A DNA stretch of 64,000 bases from Rhynchopus sp. YZ270_cl-10 (lineage: Eukaryota > Euglenozoa > Diplonemea > Diplonemida > Diplonemidae), in the NCBI GenBank assembly GCA_964035575.1, contig OZ037926.1, positions 1,054,001 through 1,118,000 of the forward strand, read 5' to 3'. This document shows, one piece after another, positions 11,501-21,904 of the stretch. The position numbers were made by a program, and so were the translations under genes. The notes under the pieces are model-generated. The model saw only the letters and a program-made list of their open reading frames with translations. It searched no databases and was not told where the DNA came from. Each line of letters opens with the position of its first letter. The stretch's first letter is position 1.

Positions 11501-12218
11501 AAAAAAATGTGGAATAAAATGAAAAAAAAAAAAATGGAGCAGCTTGGAAAGAAAAGAACCTGCAGTGGTCGATGCAAAAAAAAGGTGGAAAACCACGCAG
11601 GTGTGGTGTTATCATATTTTTCAAATATAAAGTTAGGGAAGAGGGAGCGATGTGCTTTTCGCTATTGGTGACGGTTTTTTTTTCCTCCTTTTTTTGAATT
11701 TGTTTTGTTCTATTTTTTTTTGCCCATTTTCTCTGTATGTAGCTTCTTCTGTGACTATCAAAAATGGGAGGTCCGGTTTCGATGTATGTACCCCTATCTT
11801 AGATAGGTGGTACAAGGCATCGTTTGGTTATCAAATGAAGTGTATGTCCTGATCGTATCATTCTCAGTTAATAGGTGCAACCCCGAGAGGAGATGTGTGG
11901 ATGTGTGTGTTTTCAAAGGTCTGTCTTCAGGTCTGCACCCATCTTTACAAAAAAAAAAAAATGCTTTTCGTTTCTCTGCACATATTTTTTTTTTTTACCC
12001 ATTTTTCTTGCAACGCATCAGGGGATTATTAATGTACCTCCCTGCGCTGTGGGGTCTGTTCTAATCATTTTCCACGCCCTTCTGCTCATGGCATCACCCC
12101 ACGCTTAGGTACTCCTAGCTGGGGGTGGTGACGAGGGGGGGTGTAGGTGTAGCAACCTGTTTGAGATGCATGCATGATGAGGGGTTCTCATTTTTTTATT
12201 TTTTATTTTTTTATTTCA

Positions 12219-12268
12219 TTTAGATTCATATACTTCCAATTCTGTGAATTGAAAGTATATGAATCTAA
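12219..12268. repeat. 50-bp palindrome
   Basis: TTAGATTCATATACTT at the left is mirrored by AAGTATATGAATCTAA at the right, with a short loop. Half-copies with GAAAGTATATGAA occur at about 1047, 9601 and 56938. Confidence 0.7.
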
Positions 12269-12272
12269 TTTT

Positions 12273-12310
12273 TTTAGTGCTTGCGTCCCAGAGGCGTTTG
12301 CACTATCAGG
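12273..12310 (+). repeat. Dispersed module R3
   Basis: Reads AGTGCTTGCGTCCCAGAGGC then GTTTGCACTATCA. It abuts the palindrome to its left. Confidence 0.75.
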
Positions 12311-12559
12311 TTCACCTTTTTTTTGCAGACACCGATTATCAATTAATCAATTGACTAATTATGTGCTCTGCAAAGGTGTACTCCCGCTCAAGGGAGCATA
12401 AATGTTTTGCCCAAAATAAGTCTACCCACAAAATAACTTAGTTTCCAAATAACCTTTTCCCCGCCGCCGTGATTTTGGCTTTTTCAAAGTGACCGAAAAA
12501 AAAAAGCAAGGGCACATTTTTCGCACCCTCTTTGCCTTCTTTTCGTTTAGAAAAGAAAG

Positions 12560-12684
12560 TATACCCACCTGATTTTTAGGCGCGTAAAGGCGTGTATAGG
12601 CGCGTGTAGGGCCGTTCAGGCATATACGGACCTTCCGTACACGCCTTTACGCGCCTATACGCGGGGGAAAAATCAGGGGGTATA
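12560..12684. mobile_element. 125-bp MITE-like element
   Basis: The ends TATACCCACCTGATTTTT and AAAAATCAGGGGGTATA are inverted copies, followed inward by GGCGCGTAAAGGCGTGTA and its inverse. The interior is too short to code. Confidence 0.6.
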
Positions 12685-13146
12685 TGAAATAAAGTTACCG
12701 AATAATATAGTTATTTGAGCCCCTTTAGATGGAACTAACGTCCTTTTCTTTTGTATCTGACGCCTTTTGCGGGCACAGTGCGGGGTTAGGCAAACCTCTT
12801 TCTCAATTCTCGTTTTTTTTTTTCTTCTTCTTTTGTTTTCGACACACAAAACAAAATCCGTTCGTGTATCTTTTTTAAGGTGACGAAAAAACGTTGTCAA
12901 GAGAGCCTTACGTTTATCTGGACCAAGCTTATTCTTCTTCTGTTTTTTTTTGTACCATTGAAAAAACAGTGTTTCCGCTTTCTCCCTTCCCCCCCCCCCC
13001 CCCCCCCCCCCCTCAGGATGATTTTAAGTATCGCATTGAGGCCTATTCGACCCCCTTTTTTTTTCCTTTTCATTTTCGCTGAAGGAGTAGGCTGCACACA
13101 TCCCACTCTCCCATGCATCCACCCACTCACCTTCTCTTTCCCTCTC

Positions 13147-13148
13147 AG
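13147..13148 (+). promoter_or_regulatory. Putative 5' splice acceptor AG
   Basis: CACCTTCTCTTTCCCTCTCAG lies 31 nt before the ATG at 13179. An overlapping out-of-frame ATG at 13175 precedes the real start by four bases. Confidence 0.5.
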
Positions 13149-13178
13149 AACATCACAAAATAAACCCCATCCAAATGC

Positions 13179-16100
13179 ATGGTTCGTTCCTTTGGTGTCC
13201 TTTGGTGCGTTCTGGCGTTGTGTCTTTGTGTTGCGCTGTGTGTGGGCACCCTGGTGAACGACGGTGAGGATTACGGCCTCCGCCATGGGGTCGCCGGGCA
13301 GGTGGTACTGTATGAGTGGGCGGCACTGTCCGCGGGGACACGGGTGTGGGCTGTGTGGAGTGGCGATGCAGGGTGCACGACACCAGATGGGTCGTCCTTG
13401 GTGACCGAGATAGGTGAAGGCAGTCTTGCGATACGCTGGGTCGTTCCCGTGAACCTGACGACAATCTCTGCCACATGGCACCTCTGCATCGGCAGTGGCG
13501 CCAGCACCGCACCACCCACCCTCTCCGTCACTCCAACAAACACGACCTTCACCCCCTTCCCCGGCCCTACCTTCCCTTCCCCAACGTACTTCGCCGTCAC
13601 CCCGTTGTCGACCGGGCTGGCTAAAGGGGCGATGGTGGTGTTGCCAGACGCTACTGCGGTGTTTGTTGCGCAGCATGGATTGGCGTGGTTTGCACCGGAA
13701 ATGCATCTGTACGCCGCAAGCACTGCAGTAGGATGCTCGAAGGGGGGGCGGGGTGCTGTGGTGTTGCAGGTCATAGGCACGCAAGCGATGGTGCATTCAA
13801 TAGATTTGGCAGACCTTGTACCCTTAGGACTGCATGCAGAGCCGTACGAAATGTGCCTCGCGATTGTGTCGTCTGCACGCACCCCCACCTATTGGGAGTA
13901 CTCCCACGCCACCTGGGTGGTGCCTGCCGCGCTGTCCTTTGCCTTTGGCACAGCGACAACGCTACCTATTGTTGTGTCCGAGCTGTATCTTGCGTCGCCT
14001 GACGCAGAGGTGGGGTACACCTTGGGTGCAGGGTGGGGTGGCGTATCGGAGAGGGGGGTGGGACCATTGCTGTCGGGTGTGGCGCTTTCTTTGCGTGGGG
14101 ATTGTACGGATGCGGAAGCGGCAGCGGTGCGTGGCAGTGCTACCGCGACGCATATGGTGCTGAAGGGTGCGGCGCGCCCCTCAGGGCTAGCGGATGCAAG
14201 CATAGTGGAGGTGCTGCTCTGTGTGGCGGTGAACACTTCAGGTGCGAACGCATGGGTGCCCGCGGTGCTGCTGCGGGCAGTGGAGGTGACAGAGGTGCAC
14301 CTCTTTGATATGCACTCCGGAGGGTGGCGGCAGCGTGCGAAGGTCGACAGTGTTGTCACCACCACCACCGCGGTGTTGCCGTTCCTGGCAACGTCGAACA
14401 ACGCGGTCCTTCTTGTTGCGGCAGACAACGAACACTTTGTCCGCCTCGCAACCAGAGGTTCAACGCTTTCCGATGAAATCCGTGTCTCCTTGATGACCTC
14501 TTCAGGAGGCAACCCCTGCACCACTGCGGGCACGCCGTTAGCCCGTTTTGGGGACGGAACCTGGGGGGTAGGGGTGACCCCACGCCACGTTGCTGCGGAG
14601 GTCAATCAGTTTGTGTGTATTGCGGGTGGGGCGGGGGGGCCTGCACGTCCACTGCTAGAGGTGCACGCCTTGGCGCTGGTGGCTGGGGGGGTGGCGTCTG
14701 GGGTGGCATTAGGGGATGCTGTGGATACGGTAGCGTCGGTGCCCACCTCGGTTGTGGTGGCGAGCGATGTCGTGGGGTATTCCTTTGCGCTTTGCCCGGG
14801 GGGTGGGGGTGGGGGTAGGCTTGATACAGGGCAGCCCCGAGGGTGGTGGGCCACCCTGCAACCTGGCAGCACCGCCACCCTTTGTGTGACCGCTGCAGGG
14901 ACAACGTTCACCACCGCAATCGCCCTGCACGCCCAGAAGGCGTACCTCTCAGGCACCGTGCTGAACACATCGCAAACGCTCTACCTCGCTGCCTCTGCGG
15001 ACGCAAGCACAACCCTTCCTGCCACCTTGCCGTACTCAGGCTCTCTCCGCGTTGAAGCCTCGTTGTGCACTGCACAGGGACACGATGCTGTTGCATTTGC
15101 TGCGATTGGTGTGTCGGGTGGGGTTTTAAAGGTTCCTGGCATCGCTGCTGCCGAGGGATGGCTTTGTGTGCGTGCAAATGGAACGAACCTTGCGTGGTAT
15201 GGCACCGCGATAGTGCTGCAGAAGTATATGGCGGTGGTGTCCGTTGGAACGACACACCCGATCCTGCAGGTCACACCGACGATACCGCGTGGGGTGACGG
15301 TCTCGGCGCAGACGCTGCTGTCTGCGGTACCGGGGGTTGCGTTGTTCTTTGCGGTGGGTGGGTGCGAGGGGGAGGTGCAACGCAGTGCGCTGGCCGTGCA
15401 GGATGGGGTGTGGAGGGCAGAGCTGTTGCTCGCACGGTACGACGTCGCGCCGGTACTGTGCATTGCGTTCGCAAACAGAACCTTCACGGTGCTGTCCGTG
15501 CAGGTTGTGGTGTCGGGGATGATCAGTCTCATGCGGACGCCACCTCCGCACACCGTCTCCGTCATGCTCGGCAGGGCAGCACGGCTTGAAATGCACTACA
15601 TCGTGCCCCTCGCCGCAGCGGGCACGACCCTCTTCGTCTCGCACTCCATCACCTGTCTCCTCAAGGAGGCAATACCCTGTGGCCTGGCCGCATCCTCGAC
15701 ACACCTGTCGCTGCTCATGGAGGGGGGTGCGCTCTCGGACGGCACAGTGTTGCACCTCTGTGCCGGAGCGGGGAGCAGTTTTGTGTCGTCAGGGTTTCGT
15801 TTGATGGTGCGGGGGGACGCGGTGCTGCGGAACACTGTGCATCTGTTGGCGGTGGGTACGCAGAGGGTGAAGGTGTTCGCAGCAGGGTCAGTGCATGGGG
15901 CGAGTGTGTTGATGGGTGCGTTTGCGGGGTGTCCTCCGACGGAGAGTGAATACAGTGCTGCCAGGGGGAATGCGGCGATGGTCGACTCTTCAGGTGAAGT
16001 GGTGGTGGACAGTGGTCGCATCGGGGTGGACGCGAATGGGTTGGTCTGCATCGCCCTGGCAGGCTTCACGAAACCACTGCATTACCATGTCGCGGCTGCC

Positions 16101-19100
16101 CAATGGACCGCAGTCCGCTTCCTCACACACGGCGCAGACCTGGGCACACCCCTCGCAGTAGCCGGGGATACCTCCCCCACCACGCTGTCCTTGCAGCTCC
16201 TATCAGGCGCCATCCCAGTCGCATTCTTCCTTGGGAAGGCCTGCACGGAGGTGCCGGCCAGCCCCTCTCAGGTCAACACAGTGGCGCATACCTTCGTCGT
16301 GGAGAACCCCCTCGCATCCTCGGGTCTGGTGTTCTGCGTTCTCCTGGCAGGGCAGTCTGACAATGGCCAGGATGTGCGGTACCTTTCAACAGGGGTAACC
16401 TTGGAGGCGGTGACAGCAGTGCTGAGGCATGTGTCGCGGCCAGCAGAGGGGGGGTATGTGCAGCGGGTGGGGCTCCTGCAGGCAGGGGTGTTGGTGGCAG
16501 TGGATTTGTATACAGGAAACACAGAGCGGGTTCATCAGGATGCGAACGTTGTGTTCAGTGTGGCGTACACGGAGGGGGGCTGTGGTGGGGTGTCGTGGGG
16601 GGTGGTGCGGTTTGTGTTGGGTGATGATTTGGTTGTGGACGGGCAGGCGGTGTGGGTGACAGAGGCGAAACCGGTGCGGGACACACCTAGTACACCTTGC
16701 TTTCGTGTGTCCACCCGTGGGCAGCATACGGTAGTGTCTGTGAACCAGTCGGTGACGACGTTTCCGATTCTAAGCATCGCAGACACCACTGCTGCACGCC
16801 CGCTCCTCCCGCTTCTCATCTCGCACAACACGACCCTCCAGGTCACGCTCTCCAACCCCGGTAGCTATGAGCTCGGCCTTCGCCGTACGGAGAAAAGCTG
16901 TGCTGCGTTCACCCCTGCTGCCCTCACGGAGGGGGGCCGTGTTGTGGTTGCCTTTGAAGGGTCAACGGGGGTGGGGGAACGATACTACCTGTGTGCACGG
17001 TGTGTTTCTCCAGCCTGCGGGGTTCTTCCTTTCAGTGACCTGGAGGTACGCGTGGCGGCGGTACGGGTGGGGTTGGGGGCAGTCCAGACGGACACCGGGT
17101 TGAGCCGTCTCGGCGTCTACCAGAACGTACCTGCAAGCGTACCTGCCCTTGCAGAGGGAGCGGACGTCGTTGTTAACGGGGCTCGCCCGGTGCTCCTTTT
17201 CTCTATGCAACGTGATGTGACACCTACGTGCGGGTCTGCACTCACCACTACACTGTCGAACCCGATCCAGACCACGTCCTGTGGGGTGCTGACGGTCTCT
17301 GCCGAGAAGACGTCCTCTGTAGGAACGTACGTCCTCTGTGCCGCACTGCGTCTTACAGCACGCAACCTGCTGCCCCTGCACTTTGTTGATGTGGGTCTGC
17401 GTGTTGTCGTGACGCTGCCCAATAGGTTGGACTTCATCACACAGCCGGGCGGGTTGCTTGGGAGTGGCCTCTTTGGGGTGCAGCCGAGGCTGCGTCTGGT
17501 GGACCCACAGAACAACACAGTTGCAATCCAACGTGCCTCGAAGCTGACGGTGCTGGCGCAGTGGCGTGGTGGCGAGGCCCCCACCACCAACATGCCCACT
17601 GCGCTGTGGTCAGCCTCCGGTGCTGCCGCAACCAATGCGACACGAGACACCTTCGCAGCCATCGACTTCTCGGATATGCCGACCTCCAGCCAGGTGCACC
17701 TCCTTGGAAGCTTTGGGCTTGCCTATCGCCTGCATGTGTCCATCGTCAGTGAGGAGGGAGGGGTCGCCTTGAAGGAAGCTGTGTCTGATGCGGTGACGCG
17801 AACCACATGCTTGGAGACGTGGATGTATGCACCGATCGGTGGTGATGAGTGTGTGACCTGCCCTGTCGGCGCAGTGTGCAACGGCACCACGGTGCTCCTA
17901 GCGCAGGAAGCTTACTGGCGGGCGAACGACCTGGCCTACACCTTCTACGAGTGTCCCTACCCCAGCGCCTGCAAAAACGGTGGTTGCGCAGAGGGCTATT
18001 ACGGACCGAAGTGTTCCCTCTGTGTGCACACCCACGGGAAAACCACAAAGGGCTGTGTAAAGTGTGGCAACAGCGCGGAGGGCTACGTAGTGATCACCAT
18101 CATGGGGCTCGGGTCGCTGCTCTGGATTTGCGCGATCGTGTTTTCGACGCTTTCTGCTGCACAGAATATCATGAATCCGGTGCCCTTGATGATTAAGATT
18201 ACGGTAAACCATTTGGTTGTGAGTTCGAAGTTGCCTGATATTGTGGATAAAGTGCCGGACTCGATTATCCAGGTGTTGCGGTACCAGAGTGATACGCAGA
18301 GTGGTGGGTGGGATGCGATTTCTGCGTCGGACTGCGTGCTGCGGTTGACGTCGTATCAGATCTTTGTTGGGTGGATGGTGGTGCCGTTTGTTATTATTGT
18401 GGGGGCGTGGATGACGCCGGTTGTGATCACTGTGGCGAGGTGGTTGCGCAGCCGTATGGGTAAAGAGGTGGAGGGTGCTGCTGACATTGCGGGGTCTGCA
18501 GACAGCCAGGACGACATCTTCCACTTCCCAATCCTCTTCCTTCGCATCCAGTTCATGAAGCTCCGTGGCGGCACCTCTGCGGACGCGCTCTCCATCTCCT
18601 CCCTCAAGCTACGTTGTGGACGCCAAGAAATCGATATCTCCGATGCACTCATAGAAAATCCTGAAGGCAACTCCCCAGCACACCACGGATGCATGAACCT
18701 CCTAGGTCGTGACGGATCAGACAACCTCCACACTGCACCGATTCCAGGAGAAGGGGACAATCTTGCGGAATATGCGTTTCCAAAGGAAGGGGGAGAGGAA
18801 GGGGAAGGGAGTGCGTCGCAGAGCAGTGTGTCCATCCACGCAGACCTAGACTGGATAGACTTCAACAAAAAGTCTCTTGTCGTGCGGCTGGGCGCGAAGC
18901 AGAATGTAAATGGGTTTACCTTTTCAACGTCATCCGGGCCGGTGGAGAGAGATCCGTTGCGGTGGGCAGTGTATTGGTCGCAAGAGGGGAATAAGTGGGA
19001 CAGAGTGAACTGTCAATTTGGGGATTTTCAGGTGCCCGAGGAGAGGAGGGCGCAGCTGCCGTGGTTTGTGTTGCAGCCGTCGCGGGAGGGGCACTTCAAC

Positions 19101-21413
19101 TTCTATGTCGTGTGTGTTGTGGTATTGCTGCATTTTTCGTATCCATTTCTTGTGGAGCAGGCGGCAACGATGCTGGCGTGTCATCGTATCGACATTGGCA
19201 CGACACAGTCTGTCACTGCCGTCGCACACCTCCGTATGGGCAGTGACCCTGTCCCCGAAGCGGAGGTGCAGCAGGACGGTGGCACCTACTACGTGACCCG
19301 TGCAGCGCGTGACCTCTCTCTCTCCTGTGAGTCGGAAGGGCACCAACGGTTCTACCTCTCGGCGCAAATTCTTCTTTTCGTGTACGGTCTCGGCCTGCCC
19401 GTCTCGATTGCGGCAGTCGTCATGGTCGTGAGAAAGTATAAAGGGAAACGAAATACGTTCACCCTCTTCCACTTCCTCGTGTCGGGGCTGAACAAGCGGA
19501 AATGGTATTGGGAGCTGCTGATCATGCTGCGCAAAATGGCGATCATCGTGATTGTGAACTTCGTGCAGCTCCGCCAGCTGCGCACCTACTTCGCAATGTG
19601 GGTGGTCACGGGGTATCTCATTATCACACTCATTTTCCAGCCCTTCAACATGAAGATGAAAGGCCGCCCGGACCACCTCGAGACCGGCTCGCTCATGGTT
19701 ATCTCCATCACCCTCAACCTGGCACTGCTCTTTTCCTTCGTCACCGACAGCACTGCGATCTTAGGCCCACCTTGCTACCAACACAGCGACGAGCCAAGCT
19801 GCACACAAACTAGCGGATGCTTCTGGCTACCCGCACCGAACACCACAGCTGACGACAGCGACACGGACACCTTCTTCAACCTCTTCGACACCAACCGCAC
19901 TGCAGGCTGCCTGGATAGCTCTGCCCTGGGTACCTGGGGTGTCGACAGCCAGGTGGCGTTCTATGCACTCACCTCTGTGCTGCTTCTTGTCAACGTCGCC
20001 TTCGTGGTGCTGCTCTTCTACAAGCTCATCCCACGCCTTGCAGCGGACTATGCTGTACGTCTTCGTCGTATTGCACGCACGAATCCATGGCTCATTCCTT
20101 CCTTCCTGCAAGAACGTTGTGCACGGTGGCTGCAGCAAGAGGAAGAAGAAAAGGCTCGCAGACGCTCTACACGCATCAAAAGCATCAAAGCAGCGAACGA
20201 CCCGCACAACCCTCTCGTCGCACCCAGCAGGGCACGCTTCAAGTCAGATGCCGACTACACCGACTCATCCTCGTCCTCATCCGAAGCTGACGAGGCCATC
20301 TCCGCTGGCGGTGTAGATGAGTGGAGCAGCGACTCAGACGACCCACAACACGACGGGCCCCACGAGGAGGTCCTGCGACTTCGCGCAGAGCTGAAGCGTG
20401 CAGAGGATGCACACGACACACACAGCCATGTTCTCGCAAAGGCACGGAAAGAGGCACAGCAAGCAGCAGAGTCACGCAACAAACTTCGCGTCGAAAACGT
20501 AGCCCTCTCAGAACTACTGAAAACCCGCACCGACGAGAACGCCACCCTACGCACAGACCTGGCTTGCAGCGAAGAGGGGCGCGCCCTTGCGCTCGCACAC
20601 AACGCAGAAGCCGAAGTCCGTCTTGAAACCCAACGTGTCTTGGATGCCTCCACGGAAGACCCCATGCTGTCCGCCATGCGCGCCGCCCTTTCCACCCTAA
20701 AGGATTCCTCTCCCTTCGCGTCGCTGCTTCAGAACAATGAAGTATCCCAGAACCTTCTCGACATCTTCCTGGAGTACGGCTGTGTTGATAATGGTGCCCC
20801 GCTGCTGACCACCTGGGGGCTGTGGTGTGTGTTCACCGATGCGTATCTTTTGAATGACCATCGGTTTTTGGGGGAAACGTTGCAGCGGCTGGGGGTTGGA
20901 GTGCTGGGGGTGGGGGTGGGTGGGTTCCTTGATGTGGTGGAGGCTGTGGTGCGGCAGCGGGACCCTGCTGTGCAGGATGTATTGCGCAACATGGCAGTGT
21001 TTATACCAGGACTGCGACGTCGTGTTGTCGCAACGAGGGGAGGTGCGGAGGCGCCGTGCCTGCTGTTGGTGCACGACAGGGACTGCATAGCACATCACAT
21101 CTGCCTCCACAAGGCACCCCACCCAGTACTCCGTGGACTCTTCGAAACCGTCTCCGCAGGGCAGACCTTCCTCACCCTCAGAAGCTTCCAAGCAGCCCTG
21201 GCAGTCGCAGGCCTTCCCATTGACGAGGAGGCCCGCACACTCTACACCCGCGCCGTCCGCACCACGGGGGTGCTCCTCTTCAATCAATTCGTCGAAGCAA
21301 TATTCTGCGTATACCAACTAGAAAGTCTCGAACCCTGGCTAGGTCTCTCCCAGCTCATGGATAAGCTCGTAGATAAGATGCGGGCAGGCATGCAGAACAG
21401 AGAGAATGGGTAG
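13179..21413 (+). CDS. Giant surface protein: repeated two-Cys ectodomain, Cys-rich stalk, 8 TM, coiled coil
   Basis: One uninterrupted frame encodes 2744 residues. Residues 1-22 form a signal peptide (FGVLWCVLALCLCVALCVG). From about 24 to 1540 the chain is beta-rich with NxS/T sites and about eleven divergent units, each with one Cys and then a second in a pattern like LLCVAV, FVCIAG or WLCVRA. A Cys-rich EGF/GCC2-GCC3-like stalk spans about 1543-1632 (CVTCPVGAVCNGT, CAEGYYGPKCSLC). Membrane helices lie near 1634-1660, 1722-1755, 1970-1998, 2057-2085, 2108-2131, 2136-2158, 2168-2190 and 2257-2285. The C-terminus has a Ser/Asp-rich segment, a coiled coil (about 2394-2490) and a folded end with weak EF-hand-like helices. 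Stalk plus multi-TM architecture is common in large protist membrane proteins. The ligand and function are unknown; a sensor or adhesion role is only a guess. Confidence 0.9.
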   Translation: MVRSFGVLWCVLALCLCVALCVGTLVNDGEDYGLRHGVAGQVVLYEWAALSAGTRVWAVWSGDAGCTTPDGSSLVTEIGEGSLAIRWVVPVNLTTISATWHLCIGSGASTAPPTLSVTPTNTTFTPFPGPTFPSPTYFAVTPLSTGLAKGAMVVLPDATAVFVAQHGLAWFAPEMHLYAASTAVGCSKGGRGAVVLQVIGTQAMVHSIDLADLVPLGLHAEPYEMCLAIVSSARTPTYWEYSHATWVVPAALSFAFGTATTLPIVVSELYLASPDAEVGYTLGAGWGGVSERGVGPLLSGVALSLRGDCTDAEAAAVRGSATATHMVLKGAARPSGLADASIVEVLLCVAVNTSGANAWVPAVLLRAVEVTEVHLFDMHSGGWRQRAKVDSVVTTTTAVLPFLATSNNAVLLVAADNEHFVRLATRGSTLSDEIRVSLMTSSGGNPCTTAGTPLARFGDGTWGVGVTPRHVAAEVNQFVCIAGGAGGPARPLLEVHALALVAGGVASGVALGDAVDTVASVPTSVVVASDVVGYSFALCPGGGGGGRLDTGQPRGWWATLQPGSTATLCVTAAGTTFTTAIALHAQKAYLSGTVLNTSQTLYLAASADASTTLPATLPYSGSLRVEASLCTAQGHDAVAFAAIGVSGGVLKVPGIAAAEGWLCVRANGTNLAWYGTAIVLQKYMAVVSVGTTHPILQVTPTIPRGVTVSAQTLLSAVPGVALFFAVGGCEGEVQRSALAVQDGVWRAELLLARYDVAPVLCIAFANRTFTVLSVQVVVSGMISLMRTPPPHTVSVMLGRAARLEMHYIVPLAAAGTTLFVSHSITCLLKEAIPCGLAASSTHLSLLMEGGALSDGTVLHLCAGAGSSFVSSGFRLMVRGDAVLRNTVHLLAVGTQRVKVFAAGSVHGASVLMGAFAGCPPTESEYSAARGNAAMVDSSGEVVVDSGRIGVDANGLVCIALAGFTKPLHYHVAAAQWTAVRFLTHGADLGTPLAVAGDTSPTTLSLQLLSGAIPVAFFLGKACTEVPASPSQVNTVAHTFVVENPLASSGLVFCVLLAGQSDNGQDVRYLSTGVTLEAVTAVLRHVSRPAEGGYVQRVGLLQAGVLVAVDLYTGNTERVHQDANVVFSVAYTEGGCGGVSWGVVRFVLGDDLVVDGQAVWVTEAKPVRDTPSTPCFRVSTRGQHTVVSVNQSVTTFPILSIADTTAARPLLPLLISHNTTLQVTLSNPGSYELGLRRTEKSCAAFTPAALTEGGRVVVAFEGSTGVGERYYLCARCVSPACGVLPFSDLEVRVAAVRVGLGAVQTDTGLSRLGVYQNVPASVPALAEGADVVVNGARPVLLFSMQRDVTPTCGSALTTTLSNPIQTTSCGVLTVSAEKTSSVGTYVLCAALRLTARNLLPLHFVDVGLRVVVTLPNRLDFITQPGGLLGSGLFGVQPRLRLVDPQNNTVAIQRASKLTVLAQWRGGEAPTTNMPTALWSASGAAATNATRDTFAAIDFSDMPTSSQVHLLGSFGLAYRLHVSIVSEEGGVALKEAVSDAVTRTTCLETWMYAPIGGDECVTCPVGAVCNGTTVLLAQEAYWRANDLAYTFYECPYPSACKNGGCAEGYYGPKCSLCVHTHGKTTKGCVKCGNSAEGYVVITIMGLGSLLWICAIVFSTLSAAQNIMNPVPLMIKITVNHLVVSSKLPDIVDKVPDSIIQVLRYQSDTQSGGWDAISASDCVLRLTSYQIFVGWMVVPFVIIVGAWMTPVVITVARWLRSRMGKEVEGAADIAGSADSQDDIFHFPILFLRIQFMKLRGGTSADALSISSLKLRCGRQEIDISDALIENPEGNSPAHHGCMNLLGRDGSDNLHTAPIPGEGDNLAEYAFPKEGGEEGEGSASQSSVSIHADLDWIDFNKKSLVVRLGAKQNVNGFTFSTSSGPVERDPLRWAVYWSQEGNKWDRVNCQFGDFQVPEERRAQLPWFVLQPSREGHFNFYVVCVVVLLHFSYPFLVEQAATMLACHRIDIGTTQSVTAVAHLRMGSDPVPEAEVQQDGGTYYVTRAARDLSLSCESEGHQRFYLSAQILLFVYGLGLPVSIAAVVMVVRKYKGKRNTFTLFHFLVSGLNKRKWYWELLIMLRKMAIIVIVNFVQLRQLRTYFAMWVVTGYLIITLIFQPFNMKMKGRPDHLETGSLMVISITLNLALLFSFVTDSTAILGPPCYQHSDEPSCTQTSGCFWLPAPNTTADDSDTDTFFNLFDTNRTAGCLDSSALGTWGVDSQVAFYALTSVLLLVNVAFVVLLFYKLIPRLAADYAVRLRRIARTNPWLIPSFLQERCARWLQQEEEEKARRRSTRIKSIKAANDPHNPLVAPSRARFKSDADYTDSSSSSSEADEAISAGGVDEWSSDSDDPQHDGPHEEVLRLRAELKRAEDAHDTHSHVLAKARKEAQQAAESRNKLRVENVALSELLKTRTDENATLRTDLACSEEGRALALAHNAEAEVRLETQRVLDASTEDPMLSAMRAALSTLKDSSPFASLLQNNEVSQNLLDIFLEYGCVDNGAPLLTTWGLWCVFTDAYLLNDHRFLGETLQRLGVGVLGVGVGGFLDVVEAVVRQRDPAVQDVLRNMAVFIPGLRRRVVATRGGAEAPCLLLVHDRDCIAHHICLHKAPHPVLRGLFETVSAGQTFLTLRSFQAALAVAGLPIDEEARTLYTRAVRTTGVLLFNQFVEAIFCVYQLESLEPWLGLSQLMDKLVDKMRAGMQNRENG

Positions 21414-21904
21414 ATGATTTAAAGCAAATTAAAAAAGGTGTTAACCAAGAGGCAAAGCACTGAGGCGTAGGTTCATCACCAAAGCAAAATATTGGAGAAA
21501 AAAACAACTAGAAAAAATAAATTAAAATGTGAACACCGTCTGTAATTTGGCAGCACTTAGCAGATTTGTCAACAAAAAAATCCCTGATTTCTTTCCAGAA
21601 TACGGGTTTTTTTAATTTTTTTTGCAGCTTGCGTTTATTTTCCCACTAAACGACCAACCACACCCAATCCTCCTTTCACCCTTCTTTCCCATGCCCCCGA
21701 CTACCCAAAACCCTCCAAAATTCTCCCAAAAAAAAGCGCACCCCGACACTAGAGAAAAAAAAAAAAAAAACGGATGCTGCCCACATAAAAAACTGCTGAA
21801 TTTGGGGAGTCCGTTCTTCTCTTTAGGGTCAGACTCCCCACGAAGACTCTCCACCGAACCGTTCTCTTCTCCTCCTCCTTCGTCATCTTCTTCTTCTCCC
21901 TTTA
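21414..21904. other. Intergenic spacer
   Basis: 490 bp. It holds a degraded R1-like module (21455-21478, CTGAGGCGTAGGTTCATCACC region) and C/T-rich DNA leading into the next start codon. I see no exon. The nearest AG with a following pyrimidine tract is at about 21832. Confidence 0.6.

Larger units (their letters stand above)
11501..13178. other. Gene-free stretch between membrane-protein genes
   Basis: T/A-rich DNA without coding character. It holds a near-perfect palindrome (12219-12268), an R3 module (12273-12310), a 125-bp inverted-repeat element (12560-12684), an R1-like module near 12888 and a run of about 20 C at 12990-13012. It ends in the pyrimidine tract and AG (13147-13148) that precede the next gene. 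Confidence 0.7.

Noticed and set aside
12897-17000. Several long minus-strand and alternate-frame open stretches across the giant gene
   Set aside because: The 2744-residue frame has a signal peptide, membrane helices and consistent codon use; the others are shadows of GC-rich coding DNA.
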